DNA of 64,000 bases from Pleionea sp. CnH1-48. Its GTDB lineage: Bacteria; Pseudomonadota; Gammaproteobacteria; Enterobacterales; Kangiellaceae. Positions 35,576-45,859 of this stretch are shown here, one piece after another (the first letter of the stretch is position 1; every line of letters starts with the position of its first letter). Under the pieces are notes generated by a model. It was not told the origin of the DNA. It saw only the letters and a list, made by a program, of their open reading frames with translations, and searched no databases. The stretch spans positions 1-64,000 of the forward strand of contig NZ_JAMXSB010000015.1 in assembly GCF_024124665.1 (NCBI RefSeq). Direction: 5' to 3'. A program made the translations under genes and the position numbers.

Positions 35576-38500
35576 ATGAGACAGCATATTTTGTTATGGG
35601 TGATTATCTGTTTGCTATTGGTTAGCTCAGCTGGTTTCTCGGTAGAATCTAGTGCAAATGGGCAGTTAGTTAATTCATCTATTAGCGCTGAATTGCAAAC
35701 TCAACCATTGAAACATCATCAAGCTGTCATTTATCAGCAGTTGTTTGCACTGCAAAAACGCATAGCAGAATTGGAAGTTCAACTTGCATCGCAGAATATT
35801 GACACTCAGAACCTGATCAAACATGAGAGATTCCTAAACTCTCTCAAACTAGATTTGAATAAGTTGACTTTGGATATTCGGACAATAGAAAAACTTGAAT
35901 CGGAGAAGCATTTAACACTTAAGGAGCGGATTTCAGATATTACCTTTAGCACAAATATGTGGGGAGTTATTCTCTCTTGCTTTGGATTAGTCATTACCGT
36001 CGGCGCTATTTTTCTTGGGTTCTCGACTCGTCGAAAAGCAGTATCGGAGGCAAGAAAAGCCGCGGGTGATTATGCTAAAGAATGGCATGAAAAGCACGAG
36101 GGTGAGTTATTAGAGAGGGCTGATACAAAGTTTAATGAAACTCAGGTTAGCCTAGAGCATCGACTAAAAGATCTGGAAGATGGTGCAAGGGCTGAAATTA
36201 AGACAATCACCGAGAGTATTGAGGTTGAAGGTGGCGCTAAAAAGACAGGTATTAGTAGATCTGATAGGCGCTCCATTAAAGAATTATTCGTAATGGCTGT
36301 AGATAGCTATAATGATAAAGAATACGGTACATCGCTTTCTTTAATCGATCAAGTTCTGGAATTGTTGGTAGATGGTGATAGGTTTCTTTATACAAGAGCA
36401 TTGATGATTAAAGGCGTTATTTTTGAAAAGTTAAATCAATATAAAGACGCTATTTCTTTATTTGATGTATTGATAGCAGAGTTTAAGGATAACCCTGAGG
36501 TAGGTATCCAGGAGCAAGTTGCTCTAGGGATGCTAAATAAAGGAGTGACTTTAAGTCAGCTGAAACAACATAAAGAAGAGGTTGAAGTTTATGATGCATT
36601 GATAGCAGAGTTTAAGGATAACCCTGAGGTAGGTATCCAGGAGCAAGTTGCTCGAGGGATGTATAATAAAGGAGTGGCTTTAGGTCAGCTGGAACAACAT
36701 AAAGGTGCATTTGAAGTTTATGATGCATTGATAGCAGAGTTTAAGGATAATCCTGAGGTTGGTGTCCAGGAGCAAGTTGCTCGAGGGGCGCTAAATAAAG
36801 GAGTGGCTTTAGGCCAGCTGGAACAATATAAAGAAGAGCTTGAAGTTTACGATGCATTGATAGCAGAGTTTAAGGATAACCCTGAGGTAGGTATCCAGGA
36901 GCAAGTTGCTCGAGGGATGTGTAATAAAGGAGTGGCTTTAGGTCAGCTGGAACAATATAAAGATGCGCTTGAAGTTTATGATGCATTGATAGCAGAGTTT
37001 AAGGATAACCCTGAGGTAGGTATCCAGGAGCAAGTTGCTCGAGGGACGCTAAATAAAGGAGCGGCTTTAGGCCAGCTGGAGCAACATAAAGATGCGCTTG
37101 ATGTTTATGATGTATTGATAGCAGAATTTAAGGATAACTCTAAAGTAGGTATTCAGGAGGCAGTTGCTCTAGGGATGCTAAATAAAGGAGTGACTTTAGG
37201 TCAGCTGGATCAATATAAAGAAGAGGTTGAAGTTTATGATGCATTGATAGCAGAGTTTAAGGATAACCCTGAGGTAGGTATCCGGGAGCAAGTTGCTCGA
37301 GGGATGTGTAATAAAGGAGTGGCTTTAAGTCAGCTGAAACAACATAAAGATGCGTTTGAAGTTTATGAGGCATTGATAGCAGAGTTTAAGGATAACTCTG
37401 AAGTAGGTATCCAGAAGCCAGTTGCTCGAGGGATGCTAAACAAAGGAGTGGCTTTGAGTCAGCTGGAACAACGTAAAGATGCGCTTGATGTTTATGATGC
37501 ATTGATAGCAGAGTTTAAGAATAACTCTGAGGTTGGTATTCAGGAGCCAGTTGCTCGAGGGATGCTAAATAAAGGAGTGACTTTAGGTTGGCTGGAACAA
37601 TATAAAGAAGAGGTTGAAGTTTACAATGCGTTGATAGCAGAGTTTAAGGATAATCCTGAAGTTGGTATCCAGGAGCAAGTTGCTCTAGGGATGCTAAATA
37701 AAGGAGTGGCTTTAGGCCAGCTGGAACAATATAAAGAAGAGGTTGAAGTTTGCGATGCATTGATAGTAGAGTTTAAGGATAACCCTGAGGTAGGTATCCA
37801 GGAGCAAGTTGCTCGAGGGATGCTAAATAAAGGAGTGGCTTTAGGCCAGCTGGAACAATATGAAGAAGAGGTTGAAGTTTACGATGCATTGATAGTAGAG
37901 TTTAAGGATAATCCTAAGGTAGGTATCCAGGAGCAAGTTGCTCGAGGGATGCTAAATAAAGGAATGGCTTTAGGCCAGCTGGAACAACACAAAGATGCGC
38001 TTGAAGTTTACGATGCATTGATAGCAGAGTTTAAGGATAACCCTGAAATTGGCATCCAAGAGCTGGTTGTTCAAGGAATGTGTAATAAAGGAATGGTTTT
38101 AGTTCAGCTGGAACAATATAAAGGTGCGCTTGAAGTTTATGATGCATTGATAGCAGAGTTTAAGGATAACCCTGAAATTGGTATTCAGGCTCGGGTTGCT
38201 CAGGGTATGCTAAATAAAGGAGTGGCTTTAGGTCTGCTGGAGCAACATAAAGACGCGCTTGAAGTTTTTGATACACTGGTAGCAGAATTTAAGGATAACT
38301 CTGAAGTAGGTATCCAGAAGCCAGTTGCAAGAGGGATGCTAAACAAAGGAGTGGCTTTGAATCAGCTGGAGCAACATAAAGGTGCGCTTGAAGTTTTTGA
38401 TACATTGATAGCAAAATTTAAGGATTGCCCTGAAGTTGACATTCAGGTTCAGGTTGCTCTAGGGATGTTTTATAAAGGGAGCTTTTTAGGTAGAAGTGGG

Positions 38501-38953
38501 CAGTTTGAAGGAGCTATTAGAGCGTATGATGCTTTTCTTTCTCACGTTAAAGACAACGAAGAACATGATGATATTAAAAAGCTTATTGGTGGTGCTTTGG
38601 CTAATTCTGCTGAGCTTTCTTTAGTAATTGAAACAGAGGAGCAGACTCTGAATAGAATTACTATATGTGAATCTGGAGAGCCAGATTCACAAACTATTGC
38701 AGTTATGACCTTCTTACGGTTTTTGTTAGATCAATCTACTGCAGATGCTATTTTACTCGCTGTTAAAAATATCCCTAATAACGAAGTTACTTGGCAGTTT
38801 TCCGAGATAAAATCTTTCTTAGATGAACACTTTACCGGCAAAAAGTTGAAGCAAATATATGCCGTAGTTGCTTTTTTTGAAGAGCATAAAAACGTTAATA
38901 AATTGGAGCATGAGCTGCTAATAGACAATATGAATGATGAAAGTACCAAGTAA
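35576..38953 (+). CDS. Membrane-anchored tetratricopeptide-repeat protein
   Basis: An 1125-residue protein. Order: signal peptide or first membrane segment (about 1-22), a helical coiled coil (about 40-115), a membrane segment (NMWGVILSCFGLVITVGAIFL, about 123-143), a second basic coiled coil (about 150-220), then TPR-like repeats from about residue 240. From residue 300 sixteen units of 43 residues follow, fifteen nearly identical, with the consensus IAEFKDNPEVGIQEQVARG / MLNKGVALGQLEQYKEE / VEVYDAL. A helical tail (about 1000-1125) closes it. TPR arrays bind protein partners; the partner is unknown. The unit is longer than the canonical 34 residues. Its near-identity implies recent duplication or gene conversion. 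Confidence 0.88.
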   Translation: MRQHILLWVIICLLLVSSAGFSVESSANGQLVNSSISAELQTQPLKHHQAVIYQQLFALQKRIAELEVQLASQNIDTQNLIKHERFLNSLKLDLNKLTLDIRTIEKLESEKHLTLKERISDITFSTNMWGVILSCFGLVITVGAIFLGFSTRRKAVSEARKAAGDYAKEWHEKHEGELLERADTKFNETQVSLEHRLKDLEDGARAEIKTITESIEVEGGAKKTGISRSDRRSIKELFVMAVDSYNDKEYGTSLSLIDQVLELLVDGDRFLYTRALMIKGVIFEKLNQYKDAISLFDVLIAEFKDNPEVGIQEQVALGMLNKGVTLSQLKQHKEEVEVYDALIAEFKDNPEVGIQEQVARGMYNKGVALGQLEQHKGAFEVYDALIAEFKDNPEVGVQEQVARGALNKGVALGQLEQYKEELEVYDALIAEFKDNPEVGIQEQVARGMCNKGVALGQLEQYKDALEVYDALIAEFKDNPEVGIQEQVARGTLNKGAALGQLEQHKDALDVYDVLIAEFKDNSKVGIQEAVALGMLNKGVTLGQLDQYKEEVEVYDALIAEFKDNPEVGIREQVARGMCNKGVALSQLKQHKDAFEVYEALIAEFKDNSEVGIQKPVARGMLNKGVALSQLEQRKDALDVYDALIAEFKNNSEVGIQEPVARGMLNKGVTLGWLEQYKEEVEVYNALIAEFKDNPEVGIQEQVALGMLNKGVALGQLEQYKEEVEVCDALIVEFKDNPEVGIQEQVARGMLNKGVALGQLEQYEEEVEVYDALIVEFKDNPKVGIQEQVARGMLNKGMALGQLEQHKDALEVYDALIAEFKDNPEIGIQELVVQGMCNKGMVLVQLEQYKGALEVYDALIAEFKDNPEIGIQARVAQGMLNKGVALGLLEQHKDALEVFDTLVAEFKDNSEVGIQKPVARGMLNKGVALNQLEQHKGALEVFDTLIAKFKDCPEVDIQVQVALGMFYKGSFLGRSGQFEGAIRAYDAFLSHVKDNEEHDDIKKLIGGALANSAELSLVIETEEQTLNRITICESGEPDSQTIAVMTFLRFLLDQSTADAILLAVKNIPNNEVTWQFSEIKSFLDEHFTGKKLKQIYAVVAFFEEHKNVNKLEHELLIDNMNDESTK
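36473..38536 (+). repeat. Sixteen in-frame 129-bp tandem repeats inside the TPR gene
   Basis: Units of exactly 129 bp run from 36473; fifteen are close copies and the sixteenth (38408-38536) is diverged. They differ mainly at a few codons (Glu-Gln versus Lys-Pro before VARG, Tyr versus His after EQ, KEE versus KDA). All keep the reading frame. Confidence 0.95.
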
Positions 38954-38989
38954 TACTACCGAAAGTGAATATTAGTTCGTCAATTAATA

Positions 38990-39020
38990 AAAAAAGGAGA
39001 AGCTTAGCTTCTCCTTTTTT
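38990..39020. terminator. Bidirectional terminator between TPR gene and uvrA
   Basis: AAAAAAGGAGAAGC pairs with GCTTCTCCTTTTTT (ending at 39020) around a three-base TTA loop, with T-runs on both strands, serving two convergent genes. Confidence 0.92.
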
Positions 39021-39026
39021 GTTTCG

Positions 39027-41864
39027 CTACTTCTTTGCTTTTTTCGCTAGCATGGGTTTTAAGAAGCGCCCTGTGTGCGAGGCTTTCACTTTGGTTACCT
39101 CTTCGGGTGTTCCTGTCGCAATAATCTGACCACCTTTATTACCACCTTCTGGGCCTAAGTCAATCAACCAGTCTGCAGTTTTGATGACGTCCAGATTATG
39201 CTCGATCACCACTACCGTATTGCCATGATCTCTAAGTCGATGCAATACCGTGAGCAGTTGATTCACATCATGGAAGTGCAATCCAGTGGTTGGCTCGTCC
39301 AGAATATAAAGGGTTTTTCCAGTATCCCGCTTACTTAATTCTCGTGAAAGTTTTACTCGTTGCGCCTCACCTCCAGAGAGTGTCGTCGCGGCTTGTCCTA
39401 AACGAATATAAGACAAACCAACATCCATCAGGGTTTGCAGCTTTCTGGCAATCGCAGGCACAGCATCAAAAAATTCTCGAGCATCTTCAACGGTAAGGTC
39501 GAGTACTTCGTGAATGTTTTTTCCTTTGTAAAGGACTTCCAGAGTTTCACGGTTATAGCGTTTACCTTTACACACATCACAAGGAACATAGACGTCAGGT
39601 AAGAAGTGCATTTCGACTTTAATCACACCGTCACCCTGACAGGCTTCACAACGACCACCTTTCACATTAAAGCTGAATCGTCCAGGTTTGTAACCCCGTG
39701 AACGTGCTTCGGGGGTAGCAGAGAACAGCTCACGTATTGGAGTGAAAATACCTGTGTAGGTTGCTGGGTTAGAGCGGGGTGTACGGCCAATCGGGCTCTG
39801 GTCGATGTCCACCACCTTATCGAAGTTATCCATGCCTTCATAACTTTTGTGTGGTGCAGGAGTATGAGACTCTGCACCGTTCAAGTCATGGGCAGCAAGT
39901 GGGTAAACCGTATCATTGATTAACGTTGATTTTCCTGATCCCGAAACACCAGTGACACATGTGAATAAACCGACAGGAATTTCTAAATCCACATCTTTTA
40001 GATTATTCCCGGTCGCGCCAAACAGTCTAAAGATCTGCTCTTCGTTAACAGGCGTTCGTTGTTTCGGAATGCTGATTTCTTTTTTGCCAGAAAGGTATTT
40101 TCCGGTCAGCGACTTACGTGATTTACAAACTTTTTCGAATGTCCCCTCGGCAACAATTTCTCCACCGTGCACACCAGCGCCTGGGCCGATATCAACCACA
40201 TAATCAGCCAGTCGAATAGCATCTTCATCGTGTTCGACAACAATGACTGTATTACCTAAGTCGCGCAAGTGAGTCAGTGTTTTAAGGAGTCGCTCATTGT
40301 CGCGTTGGTGCAAGCCAATGGATGGCTCGTCGAGTACATACATCACGCCAACGAGTCCAGCACCAATTTGGCTAGCTAAACGAATACGCTGTGCTTCACC
40401 ACCTGATAAAGTATCGGCGCTACGTTCCAGGGTTAAATATTCCAGACCCACGTTCACCAAAAAGCCAAGACGAGCTTGAATTTCGGCGAGGATTTTGGCA
40501 GCTATCTTGCCTCGTTTGCCAGCAAGTTTGAGCTTGTTAAAATAATCAAACGCATCGCCAATCGGCATGTGAGTTACTGTAGGCAGATCCATTTTTTTAA
40601 TGAATACGTGACGCGCTTCTTCGCGCAAACGACTGCCATCGCAACTCGGACAGTTTTGCGTCGTCATGTATTTCGACAGTTCTTCTCTTACTGCCTGAGA
40701 CTCAGTCTCGCGATAGCGCCGTTGCATGTTTGGAATAACACCTTCGAAGGGATGATTACGAACGTAAACATCGCCTCGGTCATTCACATAATTAAATTCA
40801 ATGGATGTACGTCCACTGCCATACAAAATGCACTTTTGGATTCTCTTTGGCAGACTTTGATAGGGGGCTTCGATATCAAAGTCGTAATGTGCCGCGAGTG
40901 ATTGCAACATGTGGTAGTAATAAATACTGCGTCTATCCCACCCTCGTATGGCACCGCCAGCGAGAGACACCTCGGGATTAATAATGACTCGCTCAGGATC
41001 AAAAAATTGATCCACACCTAGACCATCACACTCTGGGCATGCTCCTGCTGGGTTATTAAATGAAAACAGACGAGGTTCTAGCTCTGTCAAACTATGACCA
41101 CACTCTGGACAGGCAAACTTTGCCGAGAAGAGTAAGTCGTCTTTGTCACCGTCCATAAAGCTGATTTGAGCCAGACCTTCGGCCATGTCGAGTGCAGTTT
41201 CAAAAGACTCGGCGATACGTTGCTGTAGATCTTGGCGAACTTTCAGGCGGTCGACAATGACTTCGATAGTATGTTTTTTATGCAGGTCTAGCTTAGGCGG
41301 TGAAGCGACTTCGATGATGTCACCGTTAACTCGAGCACGAACAAAACCTTGGGCCTGCAACTCTTGAAACAGTTGAACATGCTCCCCTTTACGATTTCGA
41401 ACCACAGGTGCTATCAACATGACTTTGGTGCCTTCGGGCAATGCCAACACCTGATCAACCATTTGGCTGACGGTTTGAGCTTCTAGCGCAATGTCGTGCT
41501 CAGGACAGTGTGGTGTGCCTACACGAGCAAACAACAGACGCAGATAGTCATATATTTCGGTGATGGTACCCACCGTTGATCGTGGATTATGAGAGGTTGA
41601 TTTTTGTTCAATTGAGATGGCGGGAGATAGCCCTTCAATATGATCAACATCGGGTTTTTCCATCAAAGACAAAAACTGGCGGGCGTAAGCCGACAGGGAT
41701 TCTACGTAGCGACGCTGACCTTCGGCATACAAAGTGTCAAAAGCCAGAGAGGATTTTCCTGAACCTGAAAGGCCCGTTATGACGATCAGTTTGTCTCTGG
41801 GCAGGGTTAAATTCACATTTTTCAGGTTATGGGTGCGTGCACCACGTACTTCTATATTTTCCAT
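39027..41864 (-). CDS. uvrA: Excinuclease ABC subunit A
   Basis: Damage-recognition ATPase of nucleotide excision repair. The 945 residues carry two ABC modules: Walker [15 protein letters not shown] near residue 31 and [14 protein letters not shown] near 640, each with its LSGGEAQR signature and LDEPSIGLH or LDEPTTGLH Walker B. Zinc-finger cysteines are present in CPECGHSL...CPECDGLG and CEACQGDG...CDVCKGKR. Full length with no frameshift. It is divergent from the YajR-like transporter across a 101-base gap; I see no convincing LexA box there, so SOS control is not supported by eye. Confidence 0.98.
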   Translation of the reverse strand: MENIEVRGARTHNLKNVNLTLPRDKLIVITGLSGSGKSSLAFDTLYAEGQRRYVESLSAYARQFLSLMEKPDVDHIEGLSPAISIEQKSTSHNPRSTVGTITEIYDYLRLLFARVGTPHCPEHDIALEAQTVSQMVDQVLALPEGTKVMLIAPVVRNRKGEHVQLFQELQAQGFVRARVNGDIIEVASPPKLDLHKKHTIEVIVDRLKVRQDLQQRIAESFETALDMAEGLAQISFMDGDKDDLLFSAKFACPECGHSLTELEPRLFSFNNPAGACPECDGLGVDQFFDPERVIINPEVSLAGGAIRGWDRRSIYYYHMLQSLAAHYDFDIEAPYQSLPKRIQKCILYGSGRTSIEFNYVNDRGDVYVRNHPFEGVIPNMQRRYRETESQAVREELSKYMTTQNCPSCDGSRLREEARHVFIKKMDLPTVTHMPIGDAFDYFNKLKLAGKRGKIAAKILAEIQARLGFLVNVGLEYLTLERSADTLSGGEAQRIRLASQIGAGLVGVMYVLDEPSIGLHQRDNERLLKTLTHLRDLGNTVIVVEHDEDAIRLADYVVDIGPGAGVHGGEIVAEGTFEKVCKSRKSLTGKYLSGKKEISIPKQRTPVNEEQIFRLFGATGNNLKDVDLEIPVGLFTCVTGVSGSGKSTLINDTVYPLAAHDLNGAESHTPAPHKSYEGMDNFDKVVDIDQSPIGRTPRSNPATYTGIFTPIRELFSATPEARSRGYKPGRFSFNVKGGRCEACQGDGVIKVEMHFLPDVYVPCDVCKGKRYNRETLEVLYKGKNIHEVLDLTVEDAREFFDAVPAIARKLQTLMDVGLSYIRLGQAATTLSGGEAQRVKLSRELSKRDTGKTLYILDEPTTGLHFHDVNQLLTVLHRLRDHGNTVVVIEHNLDVIKTADWLIDLGPEGGNKGGQIIATGTPEEVTKVKASHTGRFLKPMLAKKAKK

Positions 41865-41965
41865 CGTGTATAATAGCCGCCTTTTAGCTTTGCCGATGTC
41901 TTCGGACCGAATTATTAAGATGAACTGCGTATCTTAATACGCACCGCCATCAGGAATCCAGTTAA

Positions 41966-43327
41966 ATGAACTCGATTGAAAAGCAGACGGCTATATCCTT
42001 AAGTCTGATTTTTGCTACCCGCATGTTAGGGTTGTTTATGGTGCTGCCAGTATTTGCTGTTTTAGGCCAGCAACTGGATGGGGCGACACCCTTACTGATT
42101 GGTTTAGCCATCGGTGCTTACGGTCTGACACAAGCCATTTTTCAAATTCCCTTTGGCCGTTTATCAGACCGGTGGGGACGTAAACCCATTATTCTGATTG
42201 GCTTAATCTTATTTGCTCTAGGCAGCGTGGTTGCCGCATTTTCTGAATCTATTTATGGCGTAATATTCGGACGTTTATTGCAAGGTGCTGGTGCAATCGC
42301 CAGTGCGGTGATGGCATTAGCGGCTGATTTATCTCGTGACGAACAACGCAGCAAAGTGATGGCGTCTATCGGTATGAGCATTGGTTTGGCATTTACCGTT
42401 GCCATGTTTGTTGGACCCTGGTTGGCGCAATGGCAGGGGCTGTCAGGAATCTTTGGGGTGACAGCGGTTCTAGCGGTTTGCGGTATCTTAATTATTCAAT
42501 GGTGGACTCCTACACCCAAACATCAGATGCTGCAAAGAGATGCAATTGCGGGTAAAGGCCAGATCCGAAAACTGATTCGTCATCCTCAACTGTGGCGGCT
42601 GAATTGTGGCATTTTTACTCTACATTTTTTAATGACAGCTTTCTTTGTCAGCTTTCCATTAAAACTGGCTGATTGGAATATGAACCTCGCTGATAGTGGA
42701 TGGCTCTATTTAGTTGTAATGCTAATTGCTGGTGTGCTGATGGTGCCCTTTATCATCTTGGCTGAAAAAAAGTGGCTGCATAAAGCTGTGATGGTGGGGA
42801 TCATTGTTTCAATCGCTCTGCTAGAGGCGGGTTTTGTTGCCTACGTGGGGCCCATGTGGGGACTGGTCCTGCTTCTAGGATTGTTCTTTACTGGCTTTAA
42901 TGTGATGGAAGCCTTGTTTCCTTCACTGATTTCTCGTATTGCTCCGGTGTCAGAAAAAGGCGCAGCATTGGGAATATATTCCACCAGTCAGTTTTTAGGT
43001 GCTGCACTAGGTGGACCCATTGCTGGTTGGTTAGTGCAAACTCATGGCGGTGAAGCAGTGTATTGGGCGAGCGCAGTGTTGGCTCTATTGTGGGCCGTTG
43101 CGGGGTTAGGTCTTAAATCTCCTCCACGCCTGACAAGTTACACTATGACGGTTCATAGTATGGTCGAAGACAACTATGCCGAGCTGTTAAAAGACATTCA
43201 TGCAATAGAAGGTGTGGCAGAAGCTATTGCGTTACCTGAGGCTGGGGCTGTGTATTTAAAGGTGGACAAGAGCCAGTTTGATGAGGCGGCACTTCAGGCT
43301 CTCAAGAGTAACCAGGGGAAAAGCTAG
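41966..43327 (+). CDS. MFS transporter, YajR-like
   Basis: A 453-residue major facilitator protein with twelve membrane segments (about 10-385). Motif A is seen as GRLSDRWGRKP in the loop after helix 2. The C-terminal 65 residues (from about 390; LTSYTMTVHSMVEDNYAELL, then IEGVAEAIALPEAGAVYLKVD) form a soluble ferredoxin-like domain, the YAM domain that distinguishes YajR from other drug/H+ antiporters. Length equals E. coli YajR (about 454). The substrate is unknown even there. It is divergent from uvrA and co-directional with ssb, the common uvrA/ssb neighbourhood of gammaproteobacteria. Confidence 0.9.
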   Translation: MNSIEKQTAISLSLIFATRMLGLFMVLPVFAVLGQQLDGATPLLIGLAIGAYGLTQAIFQIPFGRLSDRWGRKPIILIGLILFALGSVVAAFSESIYGVIFGRLLQGAGAIASAVMALAADLSRDEQRSKVMASIGMSIGLAFTVAMFVGPWLAQWQGLSGIFGVTAVLAVCGILIIQWWTPTPKHQMLQRDAIAGKGQIRKLIRHPQLWRLNCGIFTLHFLMTAFFVSFPLKLADWNMNLADSGWLYLVVMLIAGVLMVPFIILAEKKWLHKAVMVGIIVSIALLEAGFVAYVGPMWGLVLLLGLFFTGFNVMEALFPSLISRIAPVSEKGAALGIYSTSQFLGAALGGPIAGWLVQTHGGEAVYWASAVLALLWAVAGLGLKSPPRLTSYTMTVHSMVEDNYAELLKDIHAIEGVAEAIALPEAGAVYLKVDKSQFDEAALQALKSNQGKS

Positions 43328-43465
43328 GCCAACGCACCTAGCCTATCGTGTCCTGAGCGCTTATCTGTTAGACTGCCAGCATAAAGAATATATTATGTCC
43401 GTTATGAGGGCATGTTAATATCGGTGCAAACCGAAAGTTGTTCATTTAAGCACGCGTCGTGTGAA

Positions 43466-43488
43466 TTACGATGAAAATCGTAAAGGAG
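43466..43488 (+). promoter_or_regulatory. Tetraloop hairpin joined to the ssb ribosome site
   Basis: TTACGAT (43466-43472) and ATCGTAA (43477-43483) form a perfect 7-bp stem with a GAAA loop, directly followed by AGGAG (43484-43488), ten bases before the ssb ATG. The hairpin could position or shield the ribosome site. Confidence 0.5.
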
Positions 43489-43498
43489 AAAAAAGTTC

Positions 43499-44074
43499 AT
43501 GGCCAGTAGAGGCATTAACAAAGTCATTTTGGTAGGCAATCTAGGTAATGATCCTGAGATTCGCTATACCCCAAGCGGTAGCGCAATTGCTAATTTGAGC
43601 ATTGCAACGTCTGAAAGTTGGAAAGATAGAAACACAGGTGAGCCAAGAGAAAAAACCGAGTGGCACCGTGTGGTTATTTTTGGCAAGTTAGCCGAGATTG
43701 CTGGTGAGTATTTGCGCAAGGGCTCTCAGGTTTATCTGGAAGGAAAACTTCAGACCCGTAAATGGCAAGATCAACAAGGCCAGGATCGTTACAGCACCGA
43801 AGTCGTTATTGATATTGGCGGTGTTATGCAGATGCTAGGTGGCCGTACCGGTGGTGAAGCAGGTATGGGACAAGGCGGTGGCTATCAGCAACGTCCTCCA
43901 CAGCAACAAGGTGGCTATCAGCAGCAAGGCGGTGGTTATCAACAACAAGCTGCTCCTCAGCAGGCTGCTCCGCAAGCGGCACCACAACAGGCTGCTCCTC
44001 AGCAGGCGCCAGCACAGCAACCTGCAGGCGATGGTGGCTTTAATGATGCATTTGACGATGATATTCCGTTCTAA
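43499..44074 (+). CDS. ssb: Single-stranded DNA-binding protein
   Basis: Homotetrameric ssDNA-binding protein needed for replication, repair and recombination. The OB fold (about 1-112) starts [19 protein letters not shown], with the aromatic ssDNA-contact residues in SESWKDR and ERHR-like [14 protein letters not shown] disordered linker of about 65 residues, rich in Gln, Gly and Pro-Gln-Ala repeats, leads to the conserved acidic tip DDDIPF that docks partner proteins. 191 residues is slightly longer than E. coli SSB, owing to the linker. It follows the YajR-like gene by 170 bases and has its own strong ribosome site. Confidence 0.98.
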   Translation: MASRGINKVILVGNLGNDPEIRYTPSGSAIANLSIATSESWKDRNTGEPREKTEWHRVVIFGKLAEIAGEYLRKGSQVYLEGKLQTRKWQDQQGQDRYSTEVVIDIGGVMQMLGGRTGGEAGMGQGGGYQQRPPQQQGGYQQQGGGYQQQAAPQQAAPQAAPQQAAPQQAPAQQPAGDGGFNDAFDDDIPF

Positions 44075-44108
44075 GACGAGAATCTTCAATTAGTCATTGC
44101 ACTAAAAG

Positions 44109-44142
44109 CCCGTAAATTGTTTGCTCAGTTTGCGGGTTTTTT
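44109..44142 (+). terminator. Intrinsic terminator after ssb
   Basis: CCCGTAAA (44109-44116) pairs with TTTGCGGG (44129-44136, one G-U), followed by six T residues. Confidence 0.85.
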
Positions 44143-44186
44143 GTATCTGAAGTGTTTGCTTATTAGCAACTTTAGAAAAGTAACAA

Positions 44187-44543
44187 GTGATAAAGAAGAT
44201 GGAGTTATCAAAACCAGAATCGTGGCGATGCCCAGATTATTTTTGCCCTGAAAGTGATGGAGTATGGGAAATATCCGAATTGAAAGCTTTGGCGAAGGAA
44301 GTGCTCAAGCGAAGCCTTGGATTTTGTGTGGTGTTAGATATTGGTGAGCAGACATGTGTCTTTGTGTCGGTTTTTAAAGGCAATATTAAGTTAGGCGAAG
44401 TTTATGTAAATAGAAAGGATAATCATTTTAACGAGCCAATCTTTAGCGTGTTTTATGGAAAGGAGGAGAATGAGTTTCACAGTTCGTCATACCCGCTGTG
44501 CGCTAAGAAACTTTTGTCTTCAGATGGTTTTGTTGGCGAATAA
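44187..44543 (+). CDS. Hypothetical protein
   Basis: A 118-residue cytoplasmic protein; the start may be GTG 44187 or ATG 44199, neither with a good ribosome site. It has a Cys pair near the N-terminus (WRCPDYFCPES) and alternating strands such as GFCVVLDIGEQTCVFVSVF and KLGEVYVNRK. I do not recognise a family. It is followed 34 bases later by another small unknown gene on the same strand, and the two may form a pair. Composition is AT-rich compared with ssb, which would suit an acquired accessory unit. Confidence 0.6.
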   Translation: MIKKMELSKPESWRCPDYFCPESDGVWEISELKALAKEVLKRSLGFCVVLDIGEQTCVFVSVFKGNIKLGEVYVNRKDNHFNEPIFSVFYGKEENEFHSSSYPLCAKKLLSSDGFVGE

Positions 44544-44577
44544 AATCAAAACTAAATATTTAAAAGGATTAGAAGTA

Positions 44578-44958
44578 ATGGAGAGAGAAGCAAGTACAGA
44601 GCTTTGGGCTGTTGTTGCTAACATAAGAAGAGATATTCCTTATGGACCCGGCGGTAAAGAGATAAGAAATGGTACGAATCAATTCAGAGGTGGTGCTAAA
44701 GTTCATATTATTGGTGCCTATTTTGGCATGTGCGAAAGCATTATTGCTGTCGGCCAACATTGCAAAACAGGTAAATATGTCAGGTGTGTTATTAGGGCTA
44801 ATGCCATCGAGAATATGAGAGTTAAAAAAATTTATAGCCGCTCAATATGGGATAGGCTTGATGATTACCAACCAACTGGGGCTTCAATAACGGTATCTAA
44901 GGAAGAGGCTGAGAACTTGATGAAATGTATTCCGATTTGGTGCGAACTGTATTTTTAG
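44578..44958 (+). CDS. Hypothetical protein
   Basis: A 126-residue protein starting MEREASTELWAVVANIRRD; AGGA lies ten bases before this ATG. The longer frame back to 44455 overlaps the previous gene and is not supported. The core GGAKVHIIGAYFGMCESIIAVGQH, followed by YVRCVIRANAIENMRVKKIYS, reads as a compact alpha/beta or SH3-like barrel. Similar solitary proteins occur in many bacteria without known function. Its placement directly after another small unknown, both lacking export signals, resembles orphan immunity or toxin-related genes, but no toxin is seen. Confidence 0.7.
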   Translation: MEREASTELWAVVANIRRDIPYGPGGKEIRNGTNQFRGGAKVHIIGAYFGMCESIIAVGQHCKTGKYVRCVIRANAIENMRVKKIYSRSIWDRLDDYQPTGASITVSKEEAENLMKCIPIWCELYF

Positions 44959-45038
44959 CATCTGCAATATAGGAAGAGAGAAGCGCATGATGCTTTAGCA
45001 CTTCTCTCTTTCGTCCACTAAAGGAAGATATCTAAATA

Positions 45039-45710
45039 TTAATACAACCCACTTCTATCACAACGAAGTGTCATCACTGGCGCATAGAGATTATCGATCA
45101 TTGTTCCGTTAGCGCATTGTGCTCTAAGGTTGAGTAGATCATTCGCTACCGGAAATACACCGCCTACCAAGTTAAACTCTTCGTACAACTGGCAGCCTGG
45201 ATCGGTTGGATCACAGTTGTTTGTCGTTGCCCAGTCGACACAAATATTTTTAATATTCTGGTGATCAAAGCTTTGATAGTTAAAGTATCCTGCGATAGGA
45301 TTTTTTAACGGGTTTTGCACTTTATAGCCACCAGGACCATTCACCGATAAGTGGGTTAAGTCACCAGGGCAAGCAGCCTGATCATACCATTTAAAGGTTA
45401 AATCGTGTTTTAGTTGATTATCACTGGGATTAACGACTTCCCAGGTCCAGTTTTCGGGAAGCTCCCAAGTCGGTGTGTTGCGGAGACTCACGGTAACAAA
45501 GGGCACCTCACGGTCTCTATCAAGAATCTGCTTGATAAACGCGTAGCCCTTGTTAGGTTGGTCCGTTAACTCTAAGTCCAGATTGTAATGTCTGCTTTTG
45601 TTTTTTTGATAAGCATCGTCGGCATAAATAGCATTTAATCCAGCCGACACCATCAATAAAAAAGTGACATTGCAGATTTTCTTAAGTGTTTTCTGATATA
45701 GGTTATTCAT
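45039..45710 (-). CDS. Secreted cysteine-containing protein of unknown function
   Basis: A 223-residue protein with an N-terminal signal (basic MNNLYQKTLKKICN, then VTFLLMVSAGLNAIYA, cleavage near residue 30). The mature part is rich in aromatic residues, Asn and Pro, and has seven cysteines (ACPGD, NICVDW, NNCDPTDPGCQLY, AQCANG, LRCDRS), suggesting disulfides. No catalytic motif or known domain is visible. AGGAG precedes the ATG. It is isolated between an unknown pair on the other strand and an M48 peptidase gene 150 bases upstream on the same strand. Confidence 0.7.
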   Translation of the reverse strand: MNNLYQKTLKKICNVTFLLMVSAGLNAIYADDAYQKNKSRHYNLDLELTDQPNKGYAFIKQILDRDREVPFVTVSLRNTPTWELPENWTWEVVNPSDNQLKHDLTFKWYDQAACPGDLTHLSVNGPGGYKVQNPLKNPIAGYFNYQSFDHQNIKNICVDWATTNNCDPTDPGCQLYEEFNLVGGVFPVANDLLNLRAQCANGTMIDNLYAPVMTLRCDRSGLY

Positions 45711-45859
45711 CCTGATTCTCCTGTTAATTGAATATCCGGTAAGGGCATAGCACCATTAAGTGATAAGCCTTACTGACTAATACAGGAAGCAATCAAAAAT
45801 GCGGACAAAAAATAACAAATAATGTTTTAGGAGTGCTGGATCACACTCCTGCTGATTAC

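Noticed and set aside
41865-41965. LexA box between uvrA and the YajR-like gene
   Set aside because: No CTGT-N8-ACAG palindrome is visible in the 101-base gap.
44455-44577. N-terminal extension of the gene at 44578
   Set aside because: It overlaps the preceding gene in another frame, and the ribosome site supports 44578.
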